Below, piece after piece: positions 1 through 11,098 of a stretch of DNA of 64,000 nucleotides. Positions within the stretch are counted from its first letter, which is position 1; each line of letters starts with the position of its first letter. The notes under the pieces were generated by a model, which did not search any database, was not told the origin of the DNA, and saw only the letters and a program-made list of their open reading frames with translations. Position numbers and translations under genes: made by a program. This DNA is from Cantharellus purpuraceus. Lineage: Eukaryota; Basidiomycota; Agaricomycetes; Cantharellales; Hydnaceae. The stretch is from the NCBI GenBank assembly GCA_025174535.1, contig JALBUN010000047.1:310001-374000 (forward strand), read 5' to 3'.

Positions 1-224
1 GCTGAATGTTGCCAAAGGCCGGGCGGGTGCTGAGAGTATTGCTTAAGACAATGATGCCGTGGCGTGGCGCATGGACCCGTTGTGGGCGAGCATGGACCCA
101 TTCTCATCGGCGGCGTCGGAAAGGACTTGACGCGTCGTGTGCGGTCGCCATCTGCACTCCCATCTGCATCCACCTCGTCGTCCCTCGCCTTGTCTCTGCA
201 CCACCACCCCGCATACGCTCTCCG
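1..224. other. 5' flank of the Whi5-like gene
   Basis: This stretch becomes increasingly C-rich toward the gene. The reading frame of the first exon stays open back to position 6. I place the start at the ATG at 225 because the residues before it look unlike any family sequence, but an upstream start cannot be excluded. Confidence 0.4.
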
Positions 225-1892
225 ATGCAGGCTGCCTCCCCGTCGTCGTCCACCACGACGCCCTCGCCCCCCCTCTCCTTTCTCCACCCCCCCGATGCCC
301 CAGATACGCTCCACCTCCCCCATCTCGAGCCCCACGAGCGGGAGGAGCGCCGGCGCGCCGTCCAGAAGCTCTTTGAACGCGCAGAGTACTCAAAGGTGTG
401 TCATCCGTCCCTCCCCCGTCCCACCCAAGGGCGCGCGATGCCGCCCATGTCGCCGTGTGCCCAGACGCGTCGATAGGCCGTCGCCGCCCCCCAGCACGCC
501 CCCGCCTGCCACTCCCCCCCCCGCCGTCCCCTGCCCGTCGTCCCCTGCCCCCAGTCCATGCTGACACGTGTGCCGCGCAGCTGACACGCGGCCTGCGTGC
601 TCGCCTCGCCTACGCGTCCTACAAGGCCGCCAACAACCTCTCCCACGTCCCCCTCCCCGTCCTCGAGGACCGCATCCACGACTGCCTGCCGTCCCCCGCC
701 CCGTCGCCCTCCCCGCTGCCCCCGCCGCCGCCGCCGCCGTCAACCCCTAACTCCCCCGCCCATAAGCGCCGCGCAGCCATGGCCCCGCCCTTGTCGCCCT
801 CCCGCAGCCTCTACGCCTCCCTCCTCGGCCCCCCGCCCTCCAAGCGGCCGCGCCACGTATACGGCCCTGCCGCTGCCCCGGGCGCCGCCCCCACCCCCGC
901 GGACCTCCTCCCCTCCTACAGCCCCGCCACGCCCCGCAAGCCGCCACCCAGTCCCCAGCGCTCCGCGCACGCCAGCTCGCCCTTTGCCAGCGGCGCACAG
1001 GGCAGGACCGTCCGCACGGTCCTCCAGGGCCGTGCCCGCAGCACCGTCACCGAGAAGGAGGACATGAACGCCGCCGCCACGCTCACGGCGCTCATGTTCA
1101 ACCGCGCGTCGCCCCGGCAGCAGCGCGGCGAGGACGGCGGCGTGCGCACGACCACCCCTGCCCCGTCGTCGCAGGAGCACAAGGTCACGGAAGACGCAGA
1201 TGCCGCCGAGCTGATGCTGTATCTGGCGACGAGCCCGTCGCCTGCACGCCCCACGGTCGCGCGGCGTGCCCCCGGGTCCATGGGACGCGTTCTGTTTGCG
1301 TGTGCCGGTGCCGGTGCTGGCAGGCCGGATGGGGACGGTCTGACGGAGGGGAGCAGGACGCCGGCGTTGACTGCGGGCCAGTCGTCGATTCCGTCGTCGC
1401 AGGAGACGAATGCGACGGGGACGCAGCTGCTTCCGCCGCCGCCGTCTCCGTCGCGCCGAGCTGATGCTGTATCTGGCGACGAGCCCGTCGCCTGCACGCC
1501 CCACGGTCGCGCGGCGTGCCCCCGGGTCCATGGGACGCGTTCTGTTTGCGTGTGCCGGTGCCGGTGCTGGCAGGCCGGATGGGGACGGTCTGACGGAGGG
1601 GAGCAGGACGCCGGCGTTGACTGCGGGCCAGTCGTCGATTCCGTCGTCGCAGGAGACGAATGCGACGGGGACGCAGCTGCTTCCGCCGCCGCCGTCTCCG
1701 TCGCGGACGCTTGCGGGGACGCCGGTGGGGATGGGGAAGAAGGGAGGGGGGGGGGTGTCGAGGCGGCTGTTTGTGGAGAGTGAGGGTGGGGGGGGTGCTG
1801 CTGGTGCTGCTGGTGCTGCTGCTGGTGCTGGTGCTGGTGCTGGTGCTAGGTTTGGGTTGGGGAAGGGCATTGATTTGGTGGAGGCCAAGTAA
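225..1892 (+). CDS. Whi5/Nrm1-like G1/S transcription repressor, frame broken by a 250-bp tandem duplication
   Basis: Exon 1 is 225-395 and exon 2 is 581-1892, joined in phase 0 by an intron (GTGTGT donor, CAG acceptor). Exon 1 ends in a basic segment, RRRAVQKLFERAEY. Exon 2 opens with LRARLAYASYKAANN, which resembles the conserved block of fungal Whi5/Nrm1 proteins that bind the G1/S factors SBF/MBF. Further on come a TLTALMF helix and an ELMLYLATSPSP motif, both typical of the family. Much of the rest is Pro/Ser-rich and probably disordered. An exact 250-bp repeat (1204-1703) sits on the YLATSPSP motif. Since 250 is not a multiple of three, the frame that enters the first copy stops at 1783, while the frame leaving the second copy reads on to TAA at 1890. 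One copy alone would give an uninterrupted protein of about 410 residues. The allele may be defective, rescued by splicing between the copies, or an assembly artefact. Confidence 0.65.
1204..1703 (+). repeat. Perfect 250-bp tandem duplication
   Basis: Copy 1 is 1204-1453 and copy 2 is 1454-1703. Read side by side they are identical at every base. Only the first two bases of a third copy follow. The duplication lies wholly inside exon 2 of the Whi5-like gene. Confidence 0.97.
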
Positions 1893-2744
1893 GGTGAGTG
1901 GCACAATGTGGTGCTTGTGTGGATCGTCTCTGAGGCGGGTGTCTAGGTTTGCATGGTCGATATAACATTTTCGCTGCTGCTGCCGCTTCTTTCTCATGTT
2001 CAAGTATCTATGACCAGTGGACCACCCAACTTCCGGATATCTTTTTCTGTGTGTATTTCCGCATTCTTTCTTGTGGAATCTGCGCGGGTCTTTTTTTTTT
2101 TTTTGCCTTTTTGATTATTCCACACATGCATACATACATGCATGGGGGGATTGGCGCGAGTGTGGTGTGTGTGGTGCATTTGTCTGCTGTACCCCTTGTC
2201 CGTTGTACCCTCCCTCGCTGTACCCTTCCACGCCCCCGCCGTACCGTACCCTTCTCCCGCCGTACCCCTCCATTCTCTTGCTTGCTATGTTGTTGTTCAG
2301 AACGTTGTAAATGATCATGATCGTGTGTATGCATGGGTTTTTTTTTTTTGCGTGTGTGTGCGGGTCTCTGGACTTTTTGTGTGGGTTATATATATATATA
2401 TATATATGGTGGGGATATGGTTGTTTTGTTTTATCTAGAGTGTGGTATGTACATTTGGCACATTCGATGGAACGCTGGTGGGGTCCTGAGTACTGAGTAG
2501 GCGTGGCTTTGGCTGAGTGAGTGGTCAGTGAGTGGTCAGTGATCGAGCCGATCCGAGCCGATTGGGTTTTTTGGGGGGTGCGTTCTTCGATGTGTGATGT
2601 GTGATGTGTGATTGGGAACGGAACTGGAGACGAAACATGGCGTTTGAAGAGACGTGAGGAAACTGATCGACTGATCCTTGATCGATGATCGATGATCGCT
2701 TTCGTGGGATGGGATGGTAGGCCTGGCTGGATCCATCCATCCAG
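1893..2744. other. Gene-free 3' flank with low-complexity tracts
   Basis: No coding exon can be supported. The stretch holds a T tract (2091-2104), a second T tract near 2339-2350, a (TA)n microsatellite at about 2387-2407, and short runs such as GATGTGT and GATCGAT. Confidence 0.6.
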
Positions 2745-2878
2745 ATATCAGTTTCTCGTTCGAGGAAAGTGGTGAGTACCATCACACACACACACGCACG
2801 CACATGCACACATGCACACACATGCACAGTCTGCTGATGACTGCTGATGACACCTGCATGCACCCACCCCTCGGACTG

Positions 2879-2942
2879 CCGAATCCTTGTCCTTGAGCAG
2901 TTCGATGATATATCCTCAAGCTGCTCATGGACAAGGATTCGG
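2879..2942. repeat. Imperfect inverted repeat, copy 1
   Basis: Arms of 22 bp (2879-2900 and 2921-2942) pair with one mismatch around a 20-nt loop. The outer arm sequence is CCGAATCCTTGTCC and its complement. No T-run typical of a pol III terminator directly follows. Confidence 0.8.
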
Positions 2943-3154
2943 GGGCGATTGGATCCCCTTTCTGTGTGGGTGGGTGGCTTTTTTTTTTTTTTTTTTTTTT
3001 TGTTTGGTTTATATCAGTTTCTCGTTTCAAAGAAAGTGGTGAGCCACCACCACCACACACACACACACACGTGCACATGCACAACAAGCACAGTCTGATG
3101 ATGACGGCTGATGACACCTGCATGCATGCACGCACCAACGTCCCCCTCGGATCG

Positions 3155-3218
3155 CCGAATCGTTATCTTTCAGCAGCTCGATGATATATCCTCAAGCTGC
3201 TCATGGATAAGGATTCGG
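3155..3218. repeat. Imperfect inverted repeat, copy 2
   Basis: This is the homologue of the hairpin in the first cassette. Arms 3155-3176 and 3197-3218 pair with about four mismatches, while the 20-nt loop is nearly unchanged. The stem has decayed more than the loop, which argues against strong selection on pairing. Confidence 0.7.
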
Positions 3219-3415
3219 GGATTTGGGTGTTCGAAGGAGGGGGGAGGGGGGGGGGGGGGGGGCTGCCAGGTGCATGTGCGCAACGCGACCGACCGACCGG
3301 CCGATGGGATCCCCTCTCTTGTGTGTGTGTGACTTTTTTTTTTTTTTGTTTCTGGAATTCTTTTGAGGTTTTGAATGTTGAGTTTTTGAGTTTTTTTTTG
3401 CTTGCCTGCGTGGGT

Positions 3416-3500
3416 ATGAGCATGAGCATGAGTGAGCCTCTCGGAGCCCGAGCCTGAGCTTGAGCCACTAGCTAAGCTCTAAGCCTGAGTCTGGGCCTGA
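3416..3500. repeat. Degenerate GAGCCT/GAGCAT hexamer tract
   Basis: Loose tandem hexamers (GAGCAT, GAGCCT, GAGCCC, AAGCCT) run for about 85 bp. They look like a decayed minisatellite and show no coding signal. Confidence 0.5.
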
Positions 3501-4336
3501 TGTGATGCATTGATTGAGTCTGGGGTTTGAGCCACCGAGGCCCGAGGGTTGGGATTTGTGTAAAAGGGATTCTTCATTGCTTTAAGAAGCCTGGAGGGGT
3601 TTTGAGTCGTATGACTGTGAATAGATGGCCAAGAATCAGCGCTCCGCGCTTCAGCAGTTGACGACTTTTCACTGATACAATCAGCCAGAACAGACCGTGG
3701 TGTATAGTCAAAAAAAAAGACCACTAGTGGTACTCTTTCTACTTCAAAGTAGAAATGATTCTGGATCCAGAATCTCTTATTCAATTGCAGAAGCTACGTA
3801 TACTGGATTGGGGGGAGGTTCTTTCTTGCAAATGCAAAGCTTCCGTCTTCGCCTTCGAGTTCCGCGCCCAACCCCCCTGTGAATTCTATATAGGTGCTGC
3901 GATCGTCATATTTTACCCCAGCCCCGAATCGCCCCATCCCAGTTGGCTTATAGGCTGTAAACTTCACAAGCCCAAGTCCCGCCACTATACAGGACAATCA
4001 TAGGCTCGCTCTTCGGCACCCCATTCAACCATCATTCCTTCCACACCAATTTGATCAAGCGCCTAGTTCACACGGGCTGTATACAATAGCTGGGGCACCG
4101 ACCGGCCTGCGTGCCCTCCTCAACTGCCAAGGCAAAAAGGCACACACACACGTCCTTCTGTGAACATCAAAACTCTTGACACGTAAACGCACACGAAAAC
4201 GCTGTGTAAGCACGCTTCCCCCCCCCCTTCAGGCACCGTGACGTGTCCCTACTTACTATACCTTGCGGGGCCGATTTCGAAGGCCCGATTAAATGATATT
4301 GGGCGGGGGTGGATGCGAGATACCCATGGGCTTACA
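3501..4336. other. Gene-free stretch
   Basis: Open frames are short, lack motifs and have no convincing splice partners. I see nothing I can name here. Confidence 0.4.
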
Positions 4337-4533
4337 GGACAACGTTGCCCGGCCGGCCGGTGAGGGCAAATTGTCTCTTTGCATCCGAATCTCGATATCC
4401 TCGCGGCGTCTGTGTGTGTTTATGAGCGCGGCACGGGGTCAGGTTGTATGTAGTTGCGACGTGTTAGCAGGATGTAAAGTGACACCGAGCTCCCCGTTAT
4501 TTCATTCCAGCTTCCGGATCAAAGAGCGAGGAG
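4337..4533 (+). repeat. Direct repeat A, partner of 6789-6916
   Basis: This starts GGACAACGTTGCCCGGC, continues through ATCC-AATC-CGATATCCTC-GGCG and ends near TTCCGGATCA. The same order of blocks recurs at 6789-6916, shorter and diverged. It could be one end of a decayed element. Confidence 0.55.
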
Positions 4534-6788
4534 CACGTCGACACCCTGATGCTTACCATTTGAGCCTTGTGCTGGCTGCGAAGCCGTGAATGCAGCGCAG
4601 TGTGTGTGCGGCACAGAGAGCGGAGGTGAAAGCGTCCTACACGTGCTGGCCGACCCTTCCGCAGCGCCGAGCTCGGGTGCGCTTGATGGACAAGTACTAC
4701 TACTACGCGCAGCTGAATTGGGGAAGTAAGACCTCGGCCGGCGTCTGTTGCCCTGGAGCATGCAAGCGATCCAACTATTCTCAGCAATGATCCATATGGA
4801 GGCGGGTTTCATCCCAAACGAGTCGATTGGGGGGAGACACTCGTCACCCGTTCATTCGGACTGATCCAGCCGGGTGAACAATGTGGGGGGTTAAGAGGAC
4901 TGGGTGGAAAGGTGATATTTTGTGGCGTCGCGTTTAAGTAGAACGCCTGTGCGATCCTTGGACCCTGATGTGAGGAGTGACTCTCATAATTCGACGCCTG
5001 CAATGAGTACTCTGAAAGAAACTAACGGTTGGATCACAGCGCCCCTGGGGTGTACAAGGTCCAGGGGTATACTGCGTCGACAAGTGGGCTGCGGGATGAT
5101 GTTGAACCTGACCAAAGTGAGTGTCAGGACCACGACCGCTGACAATGGCCGCACCATAAGGAAACAGCGTGCCATCTGCCCGCTGCCCGGTGGCACGCGC
5201 AATAGCGAGCGACGTCGGCCATGTGAGGCTCATACGCGTCAAATGAGAGACTGTGGGTCCTTGTCCATGCCGTTCAGGAGCTGCTGCCTGCCCTCGCCCA
5301 GGACCACCGCCTAGAGTTCTGTTCCCACTCAGACCAACGACGGACCTGTGGCGACTGAGCCTTGTGGATTTGACACAGCGCCGTGTCTGCGGTAACGCGA
5401 GTTCCGGGAAGGCATCAAAACACTCAAACTGCCGGGTTCTCGAAATTCGTCAAAAGCGGAGGGATATCTGGAGGACCAGCGTCACCATGAAATCTGACTC
5501 GACAGAGGCACATCCTCAAAATCGTGATGCACCATATACCGTTGATGTCACATCATCGCCTTCGTCATCGAATATGCCGGAAACGGCGGATTGTGAGCAA
5601 CAGAGCCTCTTCTAAAACTATGATAAGGGGATACTTTCCACTACAGGAGACCAAATACTCTGAACTGAAAACGCGTACCAAAGTCGTTTGTACATTGCCT
5701 CTGCCTCATCATCGCCGAAATCTAGCTCATGCTCATCAGGCTCTTCGTCTTGGATATGGCTGACATCTGACCTGCCGCCGCGCCTGGAGAACATAGTTGC
5801 TGAGCAAGGGGATATGACAAACAGTTCGGGAGATAGAACGCTACGTAGGATCAGCGTGATCGTAAGAGAGTCGATGGAAGTATCGACTGCGAGCTTTTCT
5901 CGCTTGCAGACAAATATGAATCACGGGGACCTGCATCAATGGATGCTTGATGTGCGATCTGAGCAGACTCTCTACTTTTAATGAGGGAGACTTGTCGGCT
6001 CAAAAGTCTCCCAAAAATGGCGCAGAGGCGTACGGTCATCAAAGAGGAATACACTTCCTTCAGGTCCACATAGCGTCACGCTATCCGGGAGGGCCGTTAC
6101 CATCTTCCCGACCAATCCGAGTGCCACCCGAGGCAGTGTGGATGGATCGGGAAGCGACGGTACAGGTACAGTAGTCAGAGGTAGCTCATGGGTAGTATGT
6201 ATGCAGGCAGCACCTGCGGGTGGCCCATCATCCCCATCATTGCCGTCTATATGCCCGCCAGACGTAGTCATCCGTTTTCTTTCTTATTTCCCTCGATGGG
6301 TGGGGATGAGGATATTTTAGAACTGGCAGATCCGAGTTGACGACGGTGCTATAGCAGATCTACTGTACAGTACATCTTTGCAGCAGTGACTGTCACTCAC
6401 ATAATGGTCCGTACAATACCGTCTGCCTTTAGAGACAGGGCGATTTATGCCTCAACTTCATTCTCATTCTCTGTGCAGCTGCTCGGTTTCGGCATTTTAA
6501 CTCGGGACCGTATTTGGTGAGCCGTTTTCCCCCTCATCAGCTTCCAGTGTTCTCAAATGGACCAAAAGGCGAGCAGCCAAGAAATTCATAAGTAACGCCG
6601 GCTGGTAACGTGTACAGCATTCTGACTCACCCGTACCTCGACGCAATACTTCCCATGACTAACTTTACCACCAGAACACGCCTATTAGACCCGGAAGAAC
6701 ATACCAAAGACTCGTCAGCATCGGCCACGTTAGGATGAAGAGGGTCACGGTTGAATTGGATAGATGATGGTTGGTGCGAGTTGGTGCC
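4534..6788. other. Gene-free stretch between direct repeats
   Basis: Several open frames of 70-130 codons lie on both strands, but none shows a known domain or a consistent chain of splice sites. A minus-strand frame at 5978-6271 looks protein-like yet cannot be extended. The flanking direct repeats suggest this may be a decayed insertion. Confidence 0.35.
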
Positions 6789-6916
6789 GGACAACGTTGC
6801 CCGGCTGGTGAGGTAAGCTTTTTCATCCAAATCCCGATATCCTCAAGGCGTGTATTGGTTATAGCCCGACTTTAGATTTGACTCCGTGTCCTATATTCCG
6901 GATCACGGGCAAGGAG
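6789..6916 (+). repeat. Direct repeat B, partner of 4337-4533
   Basis: This is the second copy of the block beginning GGACAACGTTGCCCGGC, in the same orientation as copy A and about 2.45 kb downstream of it. Confidence 0.55.
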
Positions 6917-7115
6917 TCAAGGTTGTTTTCTCTCGCCTTCGGAAGTAAAGGGAGCAGTCCAAGTGAATAAACAATTTGCGTCTCGGATCTCCGGCCCCGA
7001 ACCAAAGAGTGAGCTTCCAAAATACTCTGCCTGTCGACAGTTACATATCTTCCTACATTACACTGGCACCCAGGCTCCAGATTCGACAGATTTTGATGAG
7101 AAAAATCACACAGTT

Positions 7116-7800
7116 TCAGTCTTGGATAGCCTGTATCTCCTTTTCGCTCCGACTTAGGTATTGGTCGTACGAATCGCCACTGACAATGGGCTCTACAAAT
7201 ATTGATCAGTACCTACGCATGCAATCTACCTGGAAAACTCACTTTTCTCTAATGAACGGGCTCTGTATCTGGCAATCACTTCTCTGTCGTGTTTTATGGC
7301 AGCTAATTGTGCGTGTTTGATGGTTCCTGCCAATGGAGTCAGGTTGTGTCAATTATGTACAAGAGATGATTTACCTGACAAGTGCACCATGTGAGGAATA
7401 TAATACCTTCCATTAATCTGCGACATAAGGGTAACTGCACCCCATGCTATTCGATGATGTTCACGAGAGACCCGTATAATGCAAAGATGTGTTGTGGGCG
7501 AGAAGTACTTCACTGCATTAACACGGATGCCGATCAGCCCTCCTTGCTCGATAAAAAAAAGAGATGTCAATGGACCATTTAACGATGCAGACACAGTCCC
7601 CCATCCGATATCGCCAAAGTTGGTCATGACGCTCTGCTTGAGGGCAAGCCAAATAACCTTGGCATTCACCTCTTGATTGCGCGCAACACCATCTTCGGGG
7701 TTACACGGAATAAACTCGACAAGTAGCCACCGGTTCTGCGACACCAAATATTGAGCATGAGCGTGGTCATGAGTGTGGCACACACCTTGAACCGAACCAT
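7116..7800 (-). CDS. POP5: Ribonuclease P/MRP protein subunit Pop5
   Basis: This is a protein subunit of RNase P and RNase MRP, which mature tRNA and rRNA precursors. Five exons: 7786-7800, 7576-7735, 7375-7512, 7243-7326 and 7116-7192. Together they encode 157 residues, close to the family length. The first exon is only 15 nt and encodes MVRFK. It joins NRWLLVEF to give the diagnostic Pop5 start. Later family blocks are ALKQSVMTNFGD, KYFSPTTHLCIIRV, REHHRIAWGAVTL, GTIKHAQLAAI and the terminal YDQYLSRSEKEI. Introns are 48-63 bp with canonical ends, and all phases agree. The PalI-type gene lies upstream on the same strand, 288 bp away. Confidence 0.95.
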
Positions 7801-8088
7801 AACGAGCCGTGAGAAAGTTATTTAAGCACCGCTGACGATCCTAAAGCCGTTGCTTCAAATTTGATAGGTGCTTCTGCTGACATGAATACCCACAACTAGT
7901 ACGCGGTGTGTGGTCATGCGCCTAATGAACACCCCCTATTATGAAATACAGATATATTGATATTCAAAACCATGGCAAGAGGATGAAAATGGATACACAG
8001 GTCGTCTGTATGACCTTCTACAGCTAACTTGTACAATAGTTGTTCTGGTGACATCGTGCCCTGCCTTTCGATTATTGTTCCACATGTC

Positions 8089-8910
8089 TTAATATGCGTA
8101 TACACCGCTCCATCGATTCTGTATGTATGGAGAGGACTGTCCGAATGGACCTCTCCAAGTCACTCCACATCCTGTGTATAACATGACGCATACGAGGGTG
8201 ATGCTGGCAGCAAGCGACATCCAAGGCTGTGGTGACGCACATGGTGGGCCGCCGGACGAACAAGGAGCGGATATCTAGATTAAGACCTCCAAAGCAGATA
8301 AAATTGGAAGAATGGACGCACTAATGGTCCAAAACTGGCCTCAATGCCAGCATCATGAAATCTCTGTTTCGCAACGGCGAATAGTGCGATCATGAATGCA
8401 AATCCCGCCAGTGATGTGAGCGCCGCTGGTATAGCGAGCAGGCTATATAACGGCGGGGGGAATACAGTGTCCCTCCGAACATGAAAGAGCACGGAGGGGA
8501 GAATGGAAAGGAACAGCAAAAGCGTGGCTACCGCCGCTAAGGGAGCCGCAAGTGCTCTGTGAGCGAGCCTCGACGGGCAACAAAACTAACCGTACCGATG
8601 GGAAGGAGTATCAACACCTTTGTAAGCCAAAAAATGATCTGCGGTTCCATGTGGTATCCCAATGCTTTTGTAGTGCATTGTCCAGATTGCTGAAAACAAA
8701 AGCCCCATATTCCAAAAACTACGGTATCTCCGGGGACAGCAGCACGAAGAAAGTAGAATGATGAGATAAATGGGACTGAAAAGTTGACGAGCGCTCTAAC
8801 AAACACATGTGTTAGTGTTCCGAGAAGTAGTGTCTCCGAGATGTAAGAACGTACAGTAAGATCAGCGCTACCATCGTGAGCATAAACGTCGGGATAAGAG
8901 GCCCTTCCAT
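8089..8910 (-). CDS. PalI/SUR7 family four-helix membrane protein
   Basis: This is a predicted plasma-membrane protein of the SUR7/PalI group. The group includes Rim9/PalI, which takes part in ambient-pH sensing through the Rim/Pal pathway. Exons 8855-8910, 8596-8795, 8322-8536 and 8089-8274 give 218 residues. A first hydrophobic helix is followed by the family hallmark in the extracellular loop: FGIWGFC, then a Cys about nine residues later, then LGY. Helices 2 and 3 come next, with the second arm ending ASFGPL. A fourth helix lies in the last exon (PWMSLAASITLVC). The reading frame of exon 3 could run on to a TAA at 8280. I prefer the splice at 8321/8275 because it adds the expected fourth helix. 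Which pathway it serves is inference. Confidence 0.85.
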
Positions 8911-10686
8911 TGCATCAAAGGGGTGAATGTCGTGGTCGTAACAAGGCGTACAGATAGGGAAATGTACCAGTCGCGTTCGTCACGTGTGCTCGTAGAGGAA
9001 GAGAAAGAACCGCGTCTTGAACTCAACTTCATACGCCACGCGGTATGATGTGTGACGCGTGACCATTGTTGGAGCAATCATCAAGGCACGTGGCGGACTC
9101 TTAACTTTACATAGGCTGACTTTCAAACTACTTATAACCTCGACTGTAGGACTGATGGAACTCTGAATAGTCTTTCGCGATACATCGAGACTGATAAAGC
9201 TCGGTCAATTAGGAAAATTTTCGCGATGCCCCAATAGATTTATATATAGCCAGTTGGCCCTCGACTAAAACTTCTACCATGAGCCCTTCAAGTTGGAAAT
9301 TCAATGAACAAAGGGAGCCCGGATACAAATATCCCTCCAGCACCGAAGCATCGTCACCTGGTTTGTAGGTTGTCTTTATCAGAAGCGCCATGAATGGTTC
9401 ACTCGGTGAAGCCACTTCCTGATACGCCAAGCTGACAGTTTATTACTTTAAAGTTTCTTTAATACCACATCACATAGTGAATGCGTACCTTGATTCCGTT
9501 CGAGTTCACAACTGAAAGCCAAGATGTATGTGTCCTCTCCTTCATCGGCGCCGAGGCAGGGAGGTCGCATAGTGCCCTGCATGGACTATGAACTGTCGTG
9601 GGTGCTGGATGAATATATTAGATGGTTCCCAGCGGCCTATACACTCCTTTGTCTAGCGGGCGGTGCCTATTCCTGACCTCTCACATTTGTGTCGTCCTTT
9701 CTTCCAACGTACCGATAACATGTTAATCCTGCGCAACGATTATTATGCCGGTGATTCGATGAATTGGCAAGCGTAAATCCGGGAGACCCTGCGACTCTGC
9801 GACCGTGACCGGGCATCGTGTTCATTACGACATGCAGATTTGGTGAGTTTTACGTTCTTTTGTCGTTTAATTGTAGTTGTATGCTGGAGGGTGGACAGGG
9901 TTATATAAAGCAGTCCTGCAGTTTTCTTCCCTTCAGGTTTCTTCTATCTTACACGTATACTCTACACAACATTCATAATGTTATCATGTGAGTCGTACAC
10001 ATCGCAATTTCTTGCATCTCTTCTAATGGAGGCGTCTGAATATAATGCCATCCTTGGACTGAAGGTAGATAAGTGTACATTCACCATGGGTACATGTATG
10101 CCAGGGACGTCATGGCTCGACTGAGAGAAGCCAGCACTCTTGCCATGTTATTGCAAGTGGGGTTTGAAGATGCGAATCCAACGCTGCTGAGCATTGGGTG
10201 TTGTCATCAGATGACCCATCTTTGTGAGACTGGTAGGGTTGCTGGACTGTCTGGCGGTCTGTACTCTGTTCCGATGCTAGCTTACAATTCACTCAGACGC
10301 ATCTGGCTAAGGAACGAGGCACGGGAGTTACATATCGGCGTGGCTAAGTTGATGGCATGCATGTTTCACCACTGGTTCGACTTTGGCTCAGCTTCGACCA
10401 GCGAGAAGCGGTGGCGAAGCAGAGTGACATGTCCTAGGCCAGTGCTTTCTCGTCCTCCTAGTATCGGGTCGCTTTCTTCCTCATAGCCTCTTTTTCCTTC
10501 TATCATATCCTATCCATCACGTATCACTACTGTCCTTCTCCTTGGGCTCCTTCCTGCCGTGGAGATGGAAGAACCTGAAGCTACAGAAGGAAGGGGCTGA
10601 ATGCCGTAGAGTATAAAGGCCGTGTGCCTGATTGTCTTAGGACTTTGCGGTGTGTTCGACAAGTCAAAGTGAACAGACTTTGACTT
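8911..10686. other. Gene-poor stretch
   Basis: A minus-strand frame at 9209-9391 could encode about 60 residues, but its apparent upstream exon is out of phase. A TATA box (9902-9910) followed by a pyrimidine-rich leader precedes a 48-codon plus-strand frame (9978-10124) with a GTGAGT just after its start. It might be a small spliced gene, but no homology is recognisable. Confidence 0.35.
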
Positions 10687-11098
10687 ATGTAATGGGGACA
10701 GTGTCGTGCCATGCAGTCACTTGTTCTCATCGCATGTCATTACATGGAATATCAACGTAGCTGATACCAACTGCCGTGTATGTATTGGAATGTGGAACGT
10801 ATACACATACCACAATGCGTCAACATGATTGTGGTTAAGCATGCCATGTTCCACTTGTCTCATCACTACTATTCCGCTGTTCCACACTCCACACTGGTGA
10901 CCATATATATAGTGGCCACCAGTCATTCCTTCCCCTCAGTCGTATTCTCTACATACTGACTGAGGTAAGGAATTAAGTCTTATTTATTTACTGTCGGTCC
11001 ACTCATGTACTACGTCGTACAGATCTGTCTGTACAGGTACTTGGAATAAAGTCGTATTCTCTACATACTGACTGAGATCTGTCTGTACAGATTCTAAC
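10687..11098 (+). mobile_element. LTR-like remnant
   Basis: The segment runs from TGTAATGGGG to GATTCTAACA, so it has the TG...CA ends of an LTR. It contains a TATA-like ATATATATAG (near 10912), an AATAAAG signal (near 11046) and internal repeats. The 27-mer at 10938-10964 recurs at 11050-11076, and the 16-mer at 11021-11036 recurs at 11075-11090. No second LTR and no gag or pol frame is visible, so a solo LTR or relic is only a possibility. Confidence 0.3.

Larger units (their letters stand above)
2745..3340 (+). repeat. Diverged tandem duplication of a hairpin-bearing cassette
   Basis: Copy 1 begins at about 2745 and copy 2 at about 3011, an offset of 266 bp. Each copy has, in order: ATATCAGTTTCTCGTT, an AAGTGGTGAG segment, a (CA)n tract, GATGACACCTGCATGCA, an inverted repeat, GGATCCCCT and a T tract. 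The copies differ by many substitutions and by microsatellite length, so the duplication is not recent. Confidence 0.8.

Noticed and set aside
740..2003. Long antisense frames across the Whi5-like gene
   Set aside because: They are Arg/Gly/Ala-rich shadows of GC-rich coding sequence on the other strand and have no domain.
9209..9430. A minus-strand small protein with an upstream exon at about 9480-9570
   Set aside because: The only good donor-acceptor pair joins the exons in the wrong phase, and no homology is recognisable.
10073..10486. A 137-codon plus-strand frame as a gene
   Set aside because: No motif, no promoter matched to it, and it overlaps a better-placed but equally unproven small frame at 9978.
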